Notes: generated by a model from the letters alone, not told the origin. 37,339 nt of DNA from Nitrosospira sp. (GCA_013821425.1 JACDGV010000024.1:1-37339), one strand, 5' to 3'. Positions 1-11,200 are shown, numbered from the stretch's first letter. Numbers and translations: made by a program.

Positions 1-126
1 GGGGACAATGTTTCGGTGACAGTAAACCTGATTGCGCCGATTGCGATGGAGGAAGGTCTGCGTTTTGCCATTCGCGAGGGCGGCAGGACCGTGGGCGCAG
101 GCGTGGTGGCAAAGATTATTGAATAA
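1..126 (+). CDS. tuf: Elongation factor Tu, C-terminal end (partial, first tuf copy)
   Basis: The window opens inside a reading frame that encodes the last 41 residues of EF-Tu, ending ...VVAKIIE and a TAA stop. EF-Tu carries aminoacyl-tRNA to the ribosomal A site as a GTP complex; only part of the beta-barrel domain 3 is present here. All 126 bases are identical to 18437-18562 of the complete tuf gene downstream, and the two sequences diverge immediately after the stop codon. This is the copy next to tRNA-Trp and secE, equivalent in position to tufB of enterobacteria. The start lies outside the window. Confidence 0.97.
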   Translation, partial: GDNVSVTVNLIAPIAMEEGLRFAIREGGRTVGAGVVAKIIE

Positions 127-227
127 CGTTCTCAATGTGCCAGGAATTCCGTCTCAGGAGTTGAAATTTTCATTTTCGCAATCCAATGGATCTCCTGCTT
201 TTTTCTCTATTCTCCCCACGGAAATAC

Positions 228-303
228 AGGCCAGTAGCTCAATTGGCAGAGCGTCGGTCTCCAAAACCGAAGGTTGGGGGTTCGATGCCCTCCTGGCCTG
301 CCA
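228..303 (+). tRNA. trnW: tRNA-Trp (anticodon CCA)
   Basis: A full cloverleaf can be folded by eye. The acceptor stem AGGCCAG (228-234) pairs with CTGGCCT (293-299), followed by discriminator G and encoded CCA (301-303). The D stem is GCTC/GAGC (237-240/249-252). The anticodon stem TCGGT/ACCGA (254-258/266-270) holds the loop CTCCAAA with anticodon CCA at 261-263. The T arm contains the GTTCGAT motif. It reads tryptophan codons. Its place between tuf and secE is common in proteobacteria, so it is probably cotranscribed with the preceding tuf. Confidence 0.97.
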
Positions 304-465
304 ACATAGAAAAAGTCATTGAATCAGCATTATTCGCTGGAAGCAGGGCTCCATCATAGTATCGCCAATACGTCAAACCAGGGGCTGAGGCTGCAACTTT
401 GCATGAGGCGGCCCTGCGCCGCTTCATTTACTGACAAAGCATTAAAGGCAGAGTGGGATAAAGTA

Positions 466-810
466 GTGGATAAGATCAAGTTAGGATTCGCGCTGCTGCT
501 ATTTATCGCGGGCATTGCCGGTTTTTATTACCTGCGCGATAGTGCTATGGTAATTCGCGTACTTTCGGTACTGACGGGTATTGTTCTGGCGGTGGTGGTG
601 TTCTGGTTTACCTCCCAAGGCAAACAGTTTTACGCGTTCAGCAGAGAATCATCGGAAGAAACCCGGAAGGTGGTGTGGCCGAACCGAAAGGAGACGATGC
701 AGACCACAGGAATAGTGTTTGCGTTCGTTCTGGTGATGGCCATATTCTTATGGATGGTAGATGCGGGCCTGTTGCTGGCGGTGAGATATCTGATGGGACA
801 GGAGGCATGA
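466..810 (+). CDS. secE: Preprotein translocase subunit SecE
   Basis: This is the small membrane subunit that clamps SecY in the SecYEG protein-export channel. From the GTG at 466 it is 114 residues with three predicted membrane helices: residues about 5-23, 30-48 and 84-105. Between the second and third lies the conserved cytoplasmic amphipathic region [14 protein letters not shown], the hallmark of SecE. The frame stays open upstream to an ATG at 403, but the GTG gives an N-terminus ([12 protein letters not shown]) that looks like relatives of this size; no strong ribosome-binding site settles the choice. The stop overlaps the nusG start region (ATGATG), so secE and nusG are likely translationally coupled. 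Function is sure, the start is not. Confidence 0.9.
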   Translation: MDKIKLGFALLLFIAGIAGFYYLRDSAMVIRVLSVLTGIVLAVVVFWFTSQGKQFYAFSRESSEETRKVVWPNRKETMQTTGIVFAFVLVMAIFLWMVDAGLLLAVRYLMGQEA

Positions 811-1343
811 TGGAGAAGAAATGGTTTGTGGTTCATGCTTACTCCGGGTTTGAAAAGAGTGTGCAACGCGCATTGAAGGAGCGAATCAGTCGCGCTGGAA
901 TGCAGGATAAGTTTGGCCAGATACTGGTTCCCGTAGAAGAAGTCATCGAAATGAAAGGTGGGCAGAAAAACCTGAGCGAACGGAAATTTTTTCCTGGCTA
1001 TGTCCTGGTCGAGATGGAGATGACCGACGAGACATGGCATCTTGTCAAAAATACCGCCAAGGTTACGGGCTTTATTGGCGGGTCGGCCACGAAACCTACT
1101 CCGATCAGCGACAAGGAGGTGCAAAACATCCTTCATCAGATTCAGGAGGGGGTGGAGAAACCCAAGCCGAAGGTTCTTTTCGAAGCGGGTGAGGCAGTGC
1201 GAGTCAAGGAGGGTCCATTCACAGACTTTCACGGCAACGTGGAAGATGTTAATTATGACAAAAGCAAGATCCGGGTGTCGGTTTCGATTTTTGGCCGGCC
1301 CACCCCCGTGGAGCTGGATTTTAGTCAGGTTGAAAAAGCCTGA
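810..1343 (+). CDS. nusG: Transcription termination/antitermination protein NusG
   Basis: NusG binds RNA polymerase through its N-terminal NGN domain and links it to Rho or to ribosomal S10 through its C-terminal KOW domain. The 177-residue product begins [18 protein letters not shown], typical for NGN, contains the [10 protein letters not shown] core near residue 62, and ends in a KOW domain ([14 protein letters not shown], near 126-139). GGAGG at 801-805 is only one base from the ATG at 807 but four from the ATG at 810, so 810 is preferred; 807 would add one Met. It overlaps the end of secE. The length matches the family. Confidence 0.96.
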   Translation: MEKKWFVVHAYSGFEKSVQRALKERISRAGMQDKFGQILVPVEEVIEMKGGQKNLSERKFFPGYVLVEMEMTDETWHLVKNTAKVTGFIGGSATKPTPISDKEVQNILHQIQEGVEKPKPKVLFEAGEAVRVKEGPFTDFHGNVEDVNYDKSKIRVSVSIFGRPTPVELDFSQVEKA

Positions 1344-1441
1344 GGGTTCTGGAAGCGGGCTCATGAGCATTAGAAGGATTTCGTGGTTGTCAACTGGGGA
1401 GAGCGCATGGGCGCTCGCTTGTACCCGAGAGGAGAATTAGT
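1344..1441 (+). promoter_or_regulatory. nusG-rplK spacer with hairpin, candidate L1 control site
   Basis: The 98-base untranslated gap ends with the rplK ribosome-binding site GAGAGGAG. Just upstream a perfect six-base stem GAGCGC/GCGCTC (1401-1406/1411-1416) closes a four-base loop and is flanked by CTGGGGA and TACCCGAG, which could extend the pairing. In E. coli, L1 represses the rplK-rplA message by binding a stem near this start. Position and shape fit such a site, but I cannot demonstrate L1-specific features, so the role is an inference. Confidence 0.35.
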
Positions 1442-1873
1442 ATGGCAAAGAAAATACTGGCCTATATCAAGCTGCAGGTACCGGCAGGGAAAGCGAACCC
1501 CAGTCCACCGATTGGTCCCGCGTTGGGTCAGCGCGGACTTAACATCATGGAGTTTTGCAAGGCGTTCAACGCCGCCACCCAGAAGATGGAAGTAGGGCTA
1601 CCGGTACCGGTCGTTATAACGGCTTATGCCGACAAGAGCTTTACCTTCATCATGAAGACTACGCCGGCGACCGTGCTCATCAAGAAAGCGGCGGGGGTAG
1701 GTAAAGGTAGCCCCAAGCCCCTAACTGACAAAATAGGTAGATTGACTCGAAAGCAGGCGGAGGAAATCGCTCAGGTAAAAATGCCCGATCTGACAGCGGC
1801 TGACATGGATGCTGCGGTTCGCACCATTGCCGGCAGTGCCCGGAGCATGGGCGTAGAAGTGGAGGGTGCATAA
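1442..1873 (+). CDS. rplK: 50S ribosomal protein L11 (uL11)
   Basis: L11 binds the GTPase-associated centre of 23S rRNA and is needed for factor-dependent GTP hydrolysis and the stringent response. The 143-residue product has the N-terminal L11 domain ([23 protein letters not shown]) and the RNA-binding C-terminal domain (from about residue 72, [19 protein letters not shown]). The proline-rich N-terminal segment that contacts factors is intact. It starts at ATG behind GAGAGGAG and ends two bases before the GTG of rplA, so the pair is one unit. Confidence 0.98.
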   Translation: MAKKILAYIKLQVPAGKANPSPPIGPALGQRGLNIMEFCKAFNAATQKMEVGLPVPVVITAYADKSFTFIMKTTPATVLIKKAAGVGKGSPKPLTDKIGRLTRKQAEEIAQVKMPDLTAADMDAAVRTIAGSARSMGVEVEGA

Positions 1874-1874
1874 C

Positions 1875-2567
1875 GTGGCACGTGTCTCGAAGCGTTTCAA
1901 GGCTATTACGGGAAAAGTGGATCGCAATAAATCCTATCCCCTTCCGGATGCCCTCAAGATCATCAAGGAAACAGCCACCGCGAAATTTGATGAATCAGTC
2001 GACGTAGCCGTCAACCTGGGTATTGATGCAAAAAAATCCGACCAGGCAGTGCGCGGTTCGGTAGTCCTGCCTGCGGGTATCGGCAAGTCGGTGCGCGTTG
2101 CGGTGTTTGCCCAGGGAGACAAGGCCAAGGAGGCTCTTGCAGCTGGCGCGGACGTTGTCGGATTCGAAGATCTTGCGGAACAAATCAAGTCGGGCAATAT
2201 TGATTTTGATGTGGCCATCGCCAGCCCGGACGCCATGCGCGTCGTGGGGCAGTTGGGCCAGATACTCGGGCCGCGTGGTTTGATGCCTAACCCCAAGGTG
2301 GGTACGGTGACTCCGGATGTAGCGAGTGCCGTAAAAAATGCCAAAGCCGGCCAGGTGCAATATCGCGCCGACAAGGGCGGCATTGTTCAGTGCACTATCG
2401 GCCGCGCATCGTTTGCCGAGGATGCGTTGACACAAAACCTGCTCGCTCTGCTGGATGCACTCAACAAGTCTAAACCCACCGCATCGAAAGGAATTTATCT
2501 GAGAAAGGTCTCGGTTTCCAGCACGATGGGGATAGGTATCCGGGTGGATCCGGCAAGCATGCGGTGA
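1875..2567 (+). CDS. rplA: 50S ribosomal protein L1 (uL1)
   Basis: L1 forms the mobile stalk that guides deacylated tRNA out of the E site and, in E. coli, represses its own rplK-rplA message. The product is 230 residues from a GTG start, beginning [19 protein letters not shown], with the family core [21 protein letters not shown] at about residues 119-139. GTG at 1875 is chosen over the ATG at 1866 because the protein then begins at the family's usual N-terminus, with GGAGG (1861-1865) nine bases upstream. The length is normal. Confidence 0.97.
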   Translation: MARVSKRFKAITGKVDRNKSYPLPDALKIIKETATAKFDESVDVAVNLGIDAKKSDQAVRGSVVLPAGIGKSVRVAVFAQGDKAKEALAAGADVVGFEDLAEQIKSGNIDFDVAIASPDAMRVVGQLGQILGPRGLMPNPKVGTVTPDVASAVKNAKAGQVQYRADKGGIVQCTIGRASFAEDALTQNLLALLDALNKSKPTASKGIYLRKVSVSSTMGIGIRVDPASMR

Positions 2568-2596
2568 GAAGCCTGAAGATTTGGTAAGACTTTGGG

Positions 2597-2627
2597 CCGC
2601 CGGAGGGGCAAATCGCCTCTCCGGCGG
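2597..2627 (+). promoter_or_regulatory. Strong hairpin after rplA
   Basis: A 13-base-pair stem, 2597-2609 with 2615-2627 and one G-T pair, closes a five-base loop about 30 bases after the rplA stop. No T-run follows, so it is not a standard intrinsic terminator. It may protect the rplKA 3' end, serve as a processing site, or form part of the rplJ leader that begins directly after it. Confidence 0.5.
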
Positions 2628-2938
2628 GTTATCAAAGACCGCTGGGGTTCTCCACAAGGGCGGAGAGTAAATGGATTGTACGCAGAATTTACTGGCCGAC
2701 CATTAGTTGGGAACTTAATTGTAGCTAGATGTGAACGGGGTTTGGGGCGCACATGACGCACCTTACTATCGGCTTCCATGTTAGCGCCCAGCGCAGATGG
2801 CGTGCCCCAAAACGGGAATGGATTGACTCCTGATTTAAGGTCGCCGGTTCGCGGTGCTGAGCCCAAGTGGCCGAGGCTTGAGTTTGAGAGTCTGCCGCTG
2901 AAATTCAGTACCGTATTTCAACTGATGGAGAATGTGCC
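2628..2938 (+). promoter_or_regulatory. rplJ leader, candidate L10 autoregulatory RNA
   Basis: This stretch of about 310 bases between rplA and rplJ has no gene. It starts with TCAAAGACCGCTGGGG (2632-2647), which resembles from memory the conserved first segment of proteobacterial L10 leaders, where the L10-L12 complex binds its own mRNA. Further on, TTTGGGGCGC (2741-2750) can pair with GTGCCCCAAA (2802-2811), enclosing a smaller ACATG/CATGT stem (2751-2755/2777-2781). The rplJ ribosome-binding site (GGAG) follows near 2925. I see no consensus promoter in it, though E. coli has one here. Confidence 0.5.
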
Positions 2939-3463
2939 TTGAGTCTAAATCTGGAAGAGAAAAAAGCGGTGGTTGCCGAAGTCAGCAACCAGTTGGCGAC
3001 GGCCCAGGCTATTATCATCGCGGAATACCGCGGGCTTGAGGTCGGGCATATGACGCAATTGCGCATGAAGGCGCGACAATCGGGAATATATTTCCGAGTG
3101 CTCAAAAACTCACTGGCGCGTCGCGCAATCCACGGCACCCCGTTTACCGGGCTTTCCGAGCATATAGTGGGCCCCCTTGCCTACGGAATCGGAAGTGATC
3201 CAGTTGCTGCGGCGAAGGTGCTGTATGAGTTTTCCAAGGGCAACGACAAGTTTGTAATAAAAGCGGGCGCTATGGCTAACCTGGTAATGTCCACCAAGGA
3301 GATTGCAAATCTTGCCGCGCTTCCAAGTCGTGACGAGCTTCTTTCGAAATTGCTGGGTACGATGCAGGCGCCTATTGCCAGTTTTGTACGCACGCTCAAC
3401 GAAGTGCCGACCCGGTTCGTTCGTGGTCTTGCCGCTGTTCGCGATCAGAAACCAGCTGCCTAG
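2939..3463 (+). CDS. rplJ: 50S ribosomal protein L10 (uL10)
   Basis: L10 anchors dimers of L7/L12 to 23S rRNA, building the stalk that recruits translation factors, and in E. coli the L10-L12 complex represses the rplJL message. The 174-residue product starts at TTG with [19 protein letters not shown], typical of proteobacterial L10, and carries the [18 protein letters not shown] motif near residues 24-41. A TTG start in such a highly expressed gene fits translation controlled by its leader. The C-terminal helix that binds L7/L12 is present. rplL follows after 54 bases. Confidence 0.97.
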   Translation: MSLNLEEKKAVVAEVSNQLATAQAIIIAEYRGLEVGHMTQLRMKARQSGIYFRVLKNSLARRAIHGTPFTGLSEHIVGPLAYGIGSDPVAAAKVLYEFSKGNDKFVIKAGAMANLVMSTKEIANLAALPSRDELLSKLLGTMQAPIASFVRTLNEVPTRFVRGLAAVRDQKPAA

Positions 3464-3517
3464 TTCGGCCTTGAATCACTTGAATCCATAATACGAGTTA
3501 ATTATCAGGAGAAAAAT

Positions 3518-3898
3518 ATGGCTATTGCCAAAGCAGAAATTTTAGATGCGATTGCAAACATGACCGTGCTGGAGCTGTCCCAGTTGATCAAGGAAATGGA
3601 AGACAAATTCGGTGTTTCCGCAGCTGCCGCTGCGGTGGCCGCGCCCGCTCCCGCCGGTGGTGCTGCCGCAGCCCCTGCCGAGGAGCAAACTGAATTTACC
3701 GTGATGTTGACCACGGTGGGGGAAAGCAAGGTCAACGTCATTAAGGTCGTTCGCGCGGTTACAGGGCTGGGCTTGAAAGAAGCGAAAGATCTGGTGGACG
3801 GCGCACCTAAAGCGGTAAAGGAAGGTATTTCCAAAGCCGATGCTGAAGCTATTCAGAAGCAACTGACGGAAGCTGGCGCGACCTGCGAGATAAAGTAA
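3518..3898 (+). CDS. rplL: 50S ribosomal protein L7/L12 (bL12)
   Basis: L7/L12 is the multi-copy stalk protein that recruits and stimulates EF-G, EF-Tu and IF-2. The 126 residues show the N-terminal dimerisation helices (1-33), a flexible Ala/Pro/Gly hinge (about 34-55) and the globular C-terminal domain ([21 protein letters not shown] onward) with the factor-binding helix [21 protein letters not shown] lies just upstream of the ATG. It needs several copies per ribosome, consistent with the partial attenuator that separates it from rpoB. Confidence 0.98.
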   Translation: MAIAKAEILDAIANMTVLELSQLIKEMEDKFGVSAAAAAVAAPAPAGGAAAAPAEEQTEFTVMLTTVGESKVNVIKVVRAVTGLGLKEAKDLVDGAPKAVKEGISKADAEAIQKQLTEAGATCEIK

Positions 3899-3919
3899 AA
3901 AGTGATGTAACAAGACCTG

Positions 3920-3958
3920 CTGACGGCGTGAAAGACGCCGTCAGGTTCTGGCTTTTTT
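3920..3958 (+). terminator. rplL-rpoB attenuator-like hairpin
   Basis: A perfect ten-base stem CTGACGGCGT/ACGCCGTCAG (3920-3929/3935-3944) with a five-base loop begins 21 bases after the rplL stop. A run of six T (3953-3958) comes eight bases after the stem, a wider gap than in an efficient terminator. Partial termination here would lower rpoBC transcription relative to rplJL, as known for the equivalent E. coli attenuator. Confidence 0.6.
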
Positions 3959-4073
3959 AACGTTTGAATTCCCGCATTTTTCTGTGCGGCAGAACACTCA
4001 GCAGGGTAGCTAAAATCAGGTACTCTGCTCCCATTTTGTGTCCATCTGTCCTCTGACCTTCCGGAGAGATTCC

Positions 4074-7000
4074 ATGAGCTATTCGTTTACCGAGAAAAAA
4101 CGTATCCGTAAAAGTTTCGCAAAGCGCGCAAGCGTCTTGCCGATTCCATTTCTTCTCGCGACCCAAATCGAATCCTACGCAGCCTTCCTGCAAGCTCAGG
4201 TTGAGCCTGATCATCGAGCCACCGAAGGCTTGCAGGCGGCATTCATGTCAATTTTTCCCATCGAAAGCCATTCCAGGAATGCTCGCCTCGACTTCGTCAA
4301 CTACGTGTTGGGCGCTCCTCCATTCGATGTCAAGGAATGCCAGCAACGCGGCCTGACTTACGCGTCCCCGTTGCGTGCGAAGGTGAGATTGACGATCATG
4401 GACAAGGAAGCTTCCAAGCCGACTGTCCGGGAGGTGAAGGAGCAAGAGGTTTACATGGGAGAGATCCCGCTCATGACCAATACCGGTTCGTTCGTTATCA
4501 ACGGAACCGAGCGTGTAATCGTATCTCAACTGCACCGTTCCCCCGGGGTATTTTTTGAGCACGACCGCGGCAAAACGCATTCGTCCGGTAAACTACTTTT
4601 TTCCGCCCGGATTATACCGTACCGCGGTTCCTGGCTAGATTTCGAGTTCGATCCGAAAGACTATCTCTACTTCCGCGTCGACCGCCGCAGGAAGATGCCG
4701 ATTACAGTGCTGCTGAAAGCGATAGGGTACACCCCGGAGCAGATTCTCAAAGAATTCTTTTCGTTTGATACTTTTCATATCTCCGCAAGAGGTATCCAGT
4801 TTGAGCTGATACCCGAACGCCTGCGAGGCGATACGGCGCGCTTCGATATTGTGACTAAAAGTGGCAAGAGCATCGTCCAGAAAGACAAGCGGATAACCGT
4901 CAAGCACGTTCGCGAGATGCAGCAGGCGGGGTTGGATAAACTCGCAGTACCGGAAGATTTTCTGTTGGGGCGCGTATTGGCCCACAACGTGGTGGATAAG
5001 GAGACAGGGGAAGTTCTGGCGCTCGCCAATGACGAGATTACTGAAGTTGTGCTTGCGAAGCTGCGTGAGGCCAATATCGAAGAGATTCGAACTATTTATA
5101 CGAATGATCTTGACCAGGGCGCGTACCTGTCCCAAACCCTGCGTGTGGACGAGACTGCCGACCAGATGGCGGCGCAGATAGCAATCTACCGTATGATGAG
5201 GCCGGGCGAACCGCCAACCGAAGAAGCCGTCAAAGCGCTATTCAACGGGTTGTTCTACGCGCCCGAACGCTATGACCTTTCGGTAGTGGGGCGCATGAAG
5301 TTCAATCGCCGGGTGGGTAAAAGCGAATTGGGCGGCACCACCACGTTGTCCAATGAGGATATCATCGCTGTGATCCGGATTCTGGTCGAGTTGCGCAACG
5401 GCCGCGGCGAGATCGACGATATCGATCATCTTGGTAACCGCCGCGTACGTTCTGTTGGGGAACTGGCGGAAAACCAGTTCCGGTCCGGCCTGGTGCGGGT
5501 CGAGAGAGCAGTGAAGGAACGGCTCAGCCAGGCTGAGTCCGAGAACCTGATGCCCCATGACCTGATTAACGCGAAACCGGTGTCGGCAGCGGTGCGTGAG
5601 TTCTTCGGTTCCAGTCAGCTTTCGCAATTCATGGACCAGACCAATCCACTTTCCGAAATTACTCACAAACGCCGCGTGTCAGCGCTAGGGCCGGGGGGGT
5701 TGACGCGCGAACGCGCAGGATTCGAGGTGCGTGACGTGCATCCCACCCACTACGGCCGGGTGTGTCCTATCGAGACACCGGAAGGGCCTAATATCGGTCT
5801 GATTAATTCATTGGCACTGTATGCCCGTACCAACGATTATGGTTTTATGGAAACGCCATACAGCAAGGTAAAAAGCGGCCATGTAACTGCTGACATCGAT
5901 TATCTGTCGGCTATTGAGGAAGGCCAGTATGTAATTGCCCAGGCAAATGCGGAACTGGATAAAGATGGCAAATTTACCAACGATATCGTTTCCTGCCGTC
6001 ACAAGAATGAATTTACCCTTGCGACGCCGGACCGGATCGAGTACATGGACGTAGCGCCAGCGCAGATCGTATCCGTAGCCGCGTCGCTGATCCCCTTTCT
6101 CGAACACGATGATGCCAATCGGGCACTGATGGGTTCCAACATGCAACGGCAGGCAGTGCCGTGCCTGCGCGCGGAGAAACCCCTGGTCGGTACCGGCATC
6201 GAACGCGTCGTGGCGGTGGATTCCGGTACAGCAGTACAGGCAGTGCGCGGCGGCGTAGTGGATTACGTGGATGCAGGCCGTATCGTTGTGCGGGTACACG
6301 ATACCGAAACGCGCGCCGGCGAAGTGGGCGTGGATATCTACAATCTGACTAAATACACCCGTTCTAACCAGAACACCAATATTAACCAGCGTCCGCTCGT
6401 GAAAATGGGAGATGTGATTGCGCGCGGTGATGTGGTTGCGGATGGGGCTTCAACTGACATGGGTGAGCTGGCGCTGGGTCAAAACATGCTGGTCGCGTTC
6501 ATGCCGTGGAATGGCTACAATTTTGAGGATTCGATTCTTATTTCGGAGCGCATTGTAGCCGAGGATCTTTTCACCTCTATTCATATCGAAGAGCTATCAG
6601 TCGTGAGCCGCGATACCAAGCTGGGAACGGAAGAAATCACCGGAGATATCTCCAATCTTTCGGAAGCGCAGCTCGGGCGCCTGGATGCGTCGGGCATTGT
6701 TTATATCGGCGCCGAAGTAGAAGCAGGTGATGTGCTGGTAGGTAAAGTGACCCCCAAGGGCGAAACTCAGCTGACACCTGAGGAAAAGCTGTTGCGCGCC
6801 ATCTTTGGCGAGAAGGCCTCCGACGTGAAGGATACCTCGCTGCGAGTGCCTTCCGGTATTTCCGGGACAGTGATCGACGTTCAGGTCTTTACCCGGGAGG
6901 GTATCGAGCGCGACAAGCGTGCCCAGCAGATAATCGACGATGAGTTGAAGCGGTACAAAAAAGATCTGGCTGACCAGATGCGGATCGTTGAAGCAGATGC

Positions 7001-8147
7001 ATTTGAGCGAATAGAGCGTTTGCTCAAAGGTAAGGTAGCAACAGGCGGGCCTAAAAAACTGGCCAAGGGAACCCAAATTAGCAAGGAGTATCTGGACGGC
7101 ATCGACCCCCATCATTGGTTCGACATACGGCTTTCCGATGAAGAGACGAGCGTTCAACTCGAACAGATAGAGGAAGGCCTGGCGCAAAAGCGCAAAGCAT
7201 TTGATGACGCTTTTGACGAGAAGAAAAAGAAGCTTACTCAAGGTGATGAATTGCCGCCGGGCGTACAGAAAATGGTCAAGGTTTACGTCGCGGTGAAGCG
7301 GCGTCTGCAGCCCGGAGACAAAATGGCGGGACGCCATGGCAATAAAGGGGTGATCTCCAAAATCGTGCCTGTGGAAGACATGCCTTACATGGCGGATGGC
7401 ACGCCGGTCGACGTTGTGCTGAATCCCCTGGGCGTGCCTTCGCGCATGAATGTGGGCCAAATTCTTGAGACTCATCTCGGGTGGGCAGCGAAGGGATTGG
7501 GCAAAAAGATCGGTGATGTACTTCGTGCCGGTAGCCAGGCAGTGGAGATCCGGGCGTTACTGGAAAAGATTTACAATACCAGCGGCAAAAGCGAGGATAT
7601 TGCGTCGCTCACGGATGCGGAGATTACTGATCTCGCAGAAAATCTCAAGGATGGCGTGCCTTTTGCCACCCCTGTGTTCGACGGAGCTACCGAGCATGAA
7701 ATCAAGGGCATGCTGGAACTTGCGGGCCTTCCGCGCTCTGGTCAGGTTCCCCTTTACGACGGAAGAACCGGCGAGGCGTTCGACCGTCCTGTCACGGTGG
7801 GCTATATGCATGTGCTCAAGCTGCATCATCTGGTGGATGACAAGATGCATGCACGCTCAACAGGTCCGTATAGTCTGGTAACCCAACAGCCTCTTGGTGG
7901 CAAGGCGCAATTCGGCGGCCAGCGCTTTGGCGAAATGGAAGTCTGGGCGCTGGAAGCTTATGGGGCCGCCTATACGCTGCAGGAAATGTTGACAGTCAAG
8001 TCGGATGATGTGAACGGACGCACCAAGGTATATGAGAGCATCGTCAAAGGCGACCACAAGATAGACGCCGGCATGCCGGAATCATTCAACGTGCTGGTGA
8101 AGGAAATCCGCTCCCTCGCAATGGATATTGATCTGGACCGCCACTAG
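4074..8147 (+). CDS. rpoB: DNA-directed RNA polymerase subunit beta
   Basis: Beta forms one half of the RNA polymerase active-site cleft. The product is 1357 residues, the normal proteobacterial size, starting [15 protein letters not shown] behind GGAGAG; the upstream in-frame ATG at 4038 lacks homology and a ribosome-binding site. The rifampicin pocket ([10 protein letters not shown] ... [13 protein letters not shown], around residues 512-540) carries sensitive-type residues at the usual resistance positions. The C-terminal switch/clamp region ([25 protein letters not shown]) is intact. It is followed by rpoC after 123 bases. Confidence 0.99.
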   Translation: MSYSFTEKKRIRKSFAKRASVLPIPFLLATQIESYAAFLQAQVEPDHRATEGLQAAFMSIFPIESHSRNARLDFVNYVLGAPPFDVKECQQRGLTYASPLRAKVRLTIMDKEASKPTVREVKEQEVYMGEIPLMTNTGSFVINGTERVIVSQLHRSPGVFFEHDRGKTHSSGKLLFSARIIPYRGSWLDFEFDPKDYLYFRVDRRRKMPITVLLKAIGYTPEQILKEFFSFDTFHISARGIQFELIPERLRGDTARFDIVTKSGKSIVQKDKRITVKHVREMQQAGLDKLAVPEDFLLGRVLAHNVVDKETGEVLALANDEITEVVLAKLREANIEEIRTIYTNDLDQGAYLSQTLRVDETADQMAAQIAIYRMMRPGEPPTEEAVKALFNGLFYAPERYDLSVVGRMKFNRRVGKSELGGTTTLSNEDIIAVIRILVELRNGRGEIDDIDHLGNRRVRSVGELAENQFRSGLVRVERAVKERLSQAESENLMPHDLINAKPVSAAVREFFGSSQLSQFMDQTNPLSEITHKRRVSALGPGGLTRERAGFEVRDVHPTHYGRVCPIETPEGPNIGLINSLALYARTNDYGFMETPYSKVKSGHVTADIDYLSAIEEGQYVIAQANAELDKDGKFTNDIVSCRHKNEFTLATPDRIEYMDVAPAQIVSVAASLIPFLEHDDANRALMGSNMQRQAVPCLRAEKPLVGTGIERVVAVDSGTAVQAVRGGVVDYVDAGRIVVRVHDTETRAGEVGVDIYNLTKYTRSNQNTNINQRPLVKMGDVIARGDVVADGASTDMGELALGQNMLVAFMPWNGYNFEDSILISERIVAEDLFTSIHIEELSVVSRDTKLGTEEITGDISNLSEAQLGRLDASGIVYIGAEVEAGDVLVGKVTPKGETQLTPEEKLLRAIFGEKASDVKDTSLRVPSGISGTVIDVQVFTREGIERDKRAQQIIDDELKRYKKDLADQMRIVEADAFERIERLLKGKVATGGPKKLAKGTQISKEYLDGIDPHHWFDIRLSDEETSVQLEQIEEGLAQKRKAFDDAFDEKKKKLTQGDELPPGVQKMVKVYVAVKRRLQPGDKMAGRHGNKGVISKIVPVEDMPYMADGTPVDVVLNPLGVPSRMNVGQILETHLGWAAKGLGKKIGDVLRAGSQAVEIRALLEKIYNTSGKSEDIASLTDAEITDLAENLKDGVPFATPVFDGATEHEIKGMLELAGLPRSGQVPLYDGRTGEAFDRPVTVGYMHVLKLHHLVDDKMHARSTGPYSLVTQQPLGGKAQFGGQRFGEMEVWALEAYGAAYTLQEMLTVKSDDVNGRTKVYESIVKGDHKIDAGMPESFNVLVKEIRSLAMDIDLDRH

Positions 8148-8270
8148 GATTGCAACTGCATCAGGATGCGCAGTCTTGTTATGAAGGCGCCAAGAATCAA
8201 ATGGTTTCTTGTTTCCGTGCCTTTTCGCGGGATTATTTTTTGTATCGACCCTGATCAACAGGAGTGACAA

Positions 8271-11200
8271 ATGAAAGCACTGCTTGATTTATTCAAACAG
8301 GTTACCCAGAAAGAAGAGTTCGACTCAATCAAGATTGGGCTGGCTTCTCCTGAAAAAATACGTTCGTGGTCCTACGGTGAAGTGAAGAAGCCGGAAACCA
8401 TTAATTACCGTACGTTCAAGCCGGAGCGGGATGGATTGTTCTGCGCGAAAATTTTTGGGCCGGTAAAGGATTACGAGTGCCTGTGCGGGAAATATAAGCG
8501 TCTGAAACACCGGGGTGTGATCTGCGAGAAATGCGGGGTCGAAGTTACCCTGTCGAAGGTGCGGCGGGAGCGCATGGGACACATCGAGCTCGCTTCGCCC
8601 GTAGCGCATATCTGGTTCCTGAAGTCGTTGCCGTCACGGCTGGGCATGGTTCTGGATATGACGCTGCGTGATATCGAACGCGTTCTCTATTTTGAAGCCT
8701 ATGTGGTAACCGATCCCGGCATGACGCCTCTCCAGCGATGTCAGTTGCTGACAGACGACGACTATCGGGCCAAGACCGAAGAATACGGGGACGATTTTCG
8801 GGCGAGCATGGGCGCGGAGGGCGTTCGTGATCTATTGAGCAATCTCAACATCCGGCTTGAAATCGAGAATCTGCGGCGCGAGATGGGAACAACCGGTTCC
8901 GAAACCAAGATGAAGAAAATCTCCAAGCGCCTGAAGGTCCTGGAGGCGTTCAACAAGTCTGGCATCAAGCCGGAGTGGATGGTACTGGCGGTATTGCCGG
9001 TATTGCCACCGGAGCTGCGCCCGCTGGTGCCCCTGGATGGCGGGCGCTTCGCCACCTCTGATCTGAATGATCTGTACCGACGCGTAATCAATCGCAACAA
9101 CCGGTTGAAGCGGCTGCTCGAGCTGAAAGCGCCGGAAATTATCGTGCGCAACGAGAAGCGCATGCTTCAGGAAGCGGTGGATTCGTTGCTGGACAACGGC
9201 CGCCGTGGAAAGGCAATGACAGGCGCGAACAAGCGCCCCCTGAAATCACTTGCGGATATGATCAAGGGCAAAGGGGGGCGATTTCGCCAGAATCTTCTGG
9301 GCAAAAGAGTTGACTATTCCGGCCGGTCAGTGATTGTGGTGGGTCCGCAACTCAAACTGCATCAGTGCGGTCTGCCGAAGAAAATGGCTCTGGAATTATT
9401 CAAGCCATTCATATTCAATAAACTGGAGATAATGGGCATTGCCAGCACCATAAAGGCGGCAAAGCGCGAAGTCGAGAACGAGACCCCCGTCGTATGGGAC
9501 ATCCTCGAGGATGTTATTCGCGAGCATCCGGTGATGCTGAACCGGGCCCCCACCTTGCACAGGCTGGGCATTCAGGCATTTGAGCCGGTACTGATAGAAG
9601 GCAAGGCAATTCAACTGCATCCCCTGGTATGCGCTGCATTCAACGCCGACTTCGACGGTGACCAGATGGCGGTCCATGTGCCGCTGTCGCTGGAAGCGCA
9701 AATGGAATGCCGCACTCTCATGATGTCGACCAATAACATCTTGTCACCGGCAAATGGGGAGCCGATTATAGTCCCATCTCAGGACATTGTGCTAGGGCTC
9801 TACTACACCACCCGGGAGAAAATCAATGCTCGTGGCGAGGGAATGTTTTTTTCCAACATCAGCGAGGTTTCGCGTGCTTACGAAAGCCGCGTAATTGAAC
9901 TGAATGCCCGGATCACGATACGGATCAGGGAGTACGAGTTCGTCGACGGGGAACGGCGCGAAAAAGTAACACGTTATGAAACTACCGTGGGACGGGCGCT
10001 GTTATCTGAAATCCTTCCCGCCGGGTTGCCTTTTCCACTAATTAACAAGGTACTCAAGAAAAAGGAAATTTCCAGGCTAATTAATGCAAGTTTTCGTCGT
10101 TGCGGACTACGCGAAACGGTAATTTTTGCTGACAAGCTCATGTATGCCGGTTTTAGCTACGCCACTCGGGCTGGCATCTCGATCTGCCTGGATGATATGC
10201 TCACGCCAGTGCAGAAGGATGCCCTTATCGGCGCGGCCGAGAAGGAAGTACAGGAGATCGAAATCCAGTACACTTCCGGTTTGGTGACACAAGGTGAACG
10301 CTACAACAAGGTGGTGGATATATGGGGCCGTGCCGGAGACCAGGTTGCCAAGGCAATGATGGATCAGCTTGGAGTCGAGCCAATAATTGACCCCCTGACC
10401 GGAGAAACCACCAAAGACAAGAAAGGCAAGCCGCTGGCGCAGGAATCCTTTAACTCTATCTACATGATGGCAGACTCGGGTGCTCGCGGTTCAGCCGCCC
10501 AGATTCGTCAGCTGGCCGGCATGCGCGGATTGATGGCCAAGCCTGATGGTTCAATCATTGAAACTCCCATCACGGCAAATTTCCGCGAGGGGTTGAACGT
10601 GCTGCAGTACTTCATCTCCACCCACGGAGCACGAAAAGGGCTGGCTGATACGGCACTGAAGACCGCCAACTCGGGTTATCTTACGAGGCGCCTGGTCGAT
10701 GTAACACAGGATCTGGTGGTGACCCAGGACGACTGCGGTACGACCAACGGCGTCCTGATGAAGGCGTTGGTTGAAGGCGGCGAAATAATTGAGGCGCTAC
10801 GCGAACGCATACTTGGGCGAGTGGTAGTGGATGATATCCTCCATCCGGAGGATCAGGCGGTCATTTACCCGACTGGCGTTTTACTTGATGAAAACGCGGT
10901 CGATTCCATTGAAGCTCTAGGGATCGATGAAGTGAAAGTGCGTACGCCCCTTGCTTGCGAAACGCGCTATGGACTGTGCGCCAAATGTTACGGACGTGAC
11001 CTGGGGCGCGGCGCACCGGTCAACGTGGGCGAAGCGGTGGGCGTAATTGCAGCTCAGTCGATCGGCGAACCGGGTACCCAGCTTACCATGCGCACGTTCC
11101 ATATCGGTGGCGCCGCTTCCAGAACCGCGGTAGCAAGTCAGGTCGAGAGCAAGTCCAACGGCATTGTCCGTTATTCGCCTGGCATGCGCTACGTGACCAA

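Noticed and set aside
6597-7475. 292-residue minus-strand open frame opposite rpoB
   Set aside because: Rich in His, Arg and Cys with no domain; explained by the codon bias of rpoB.
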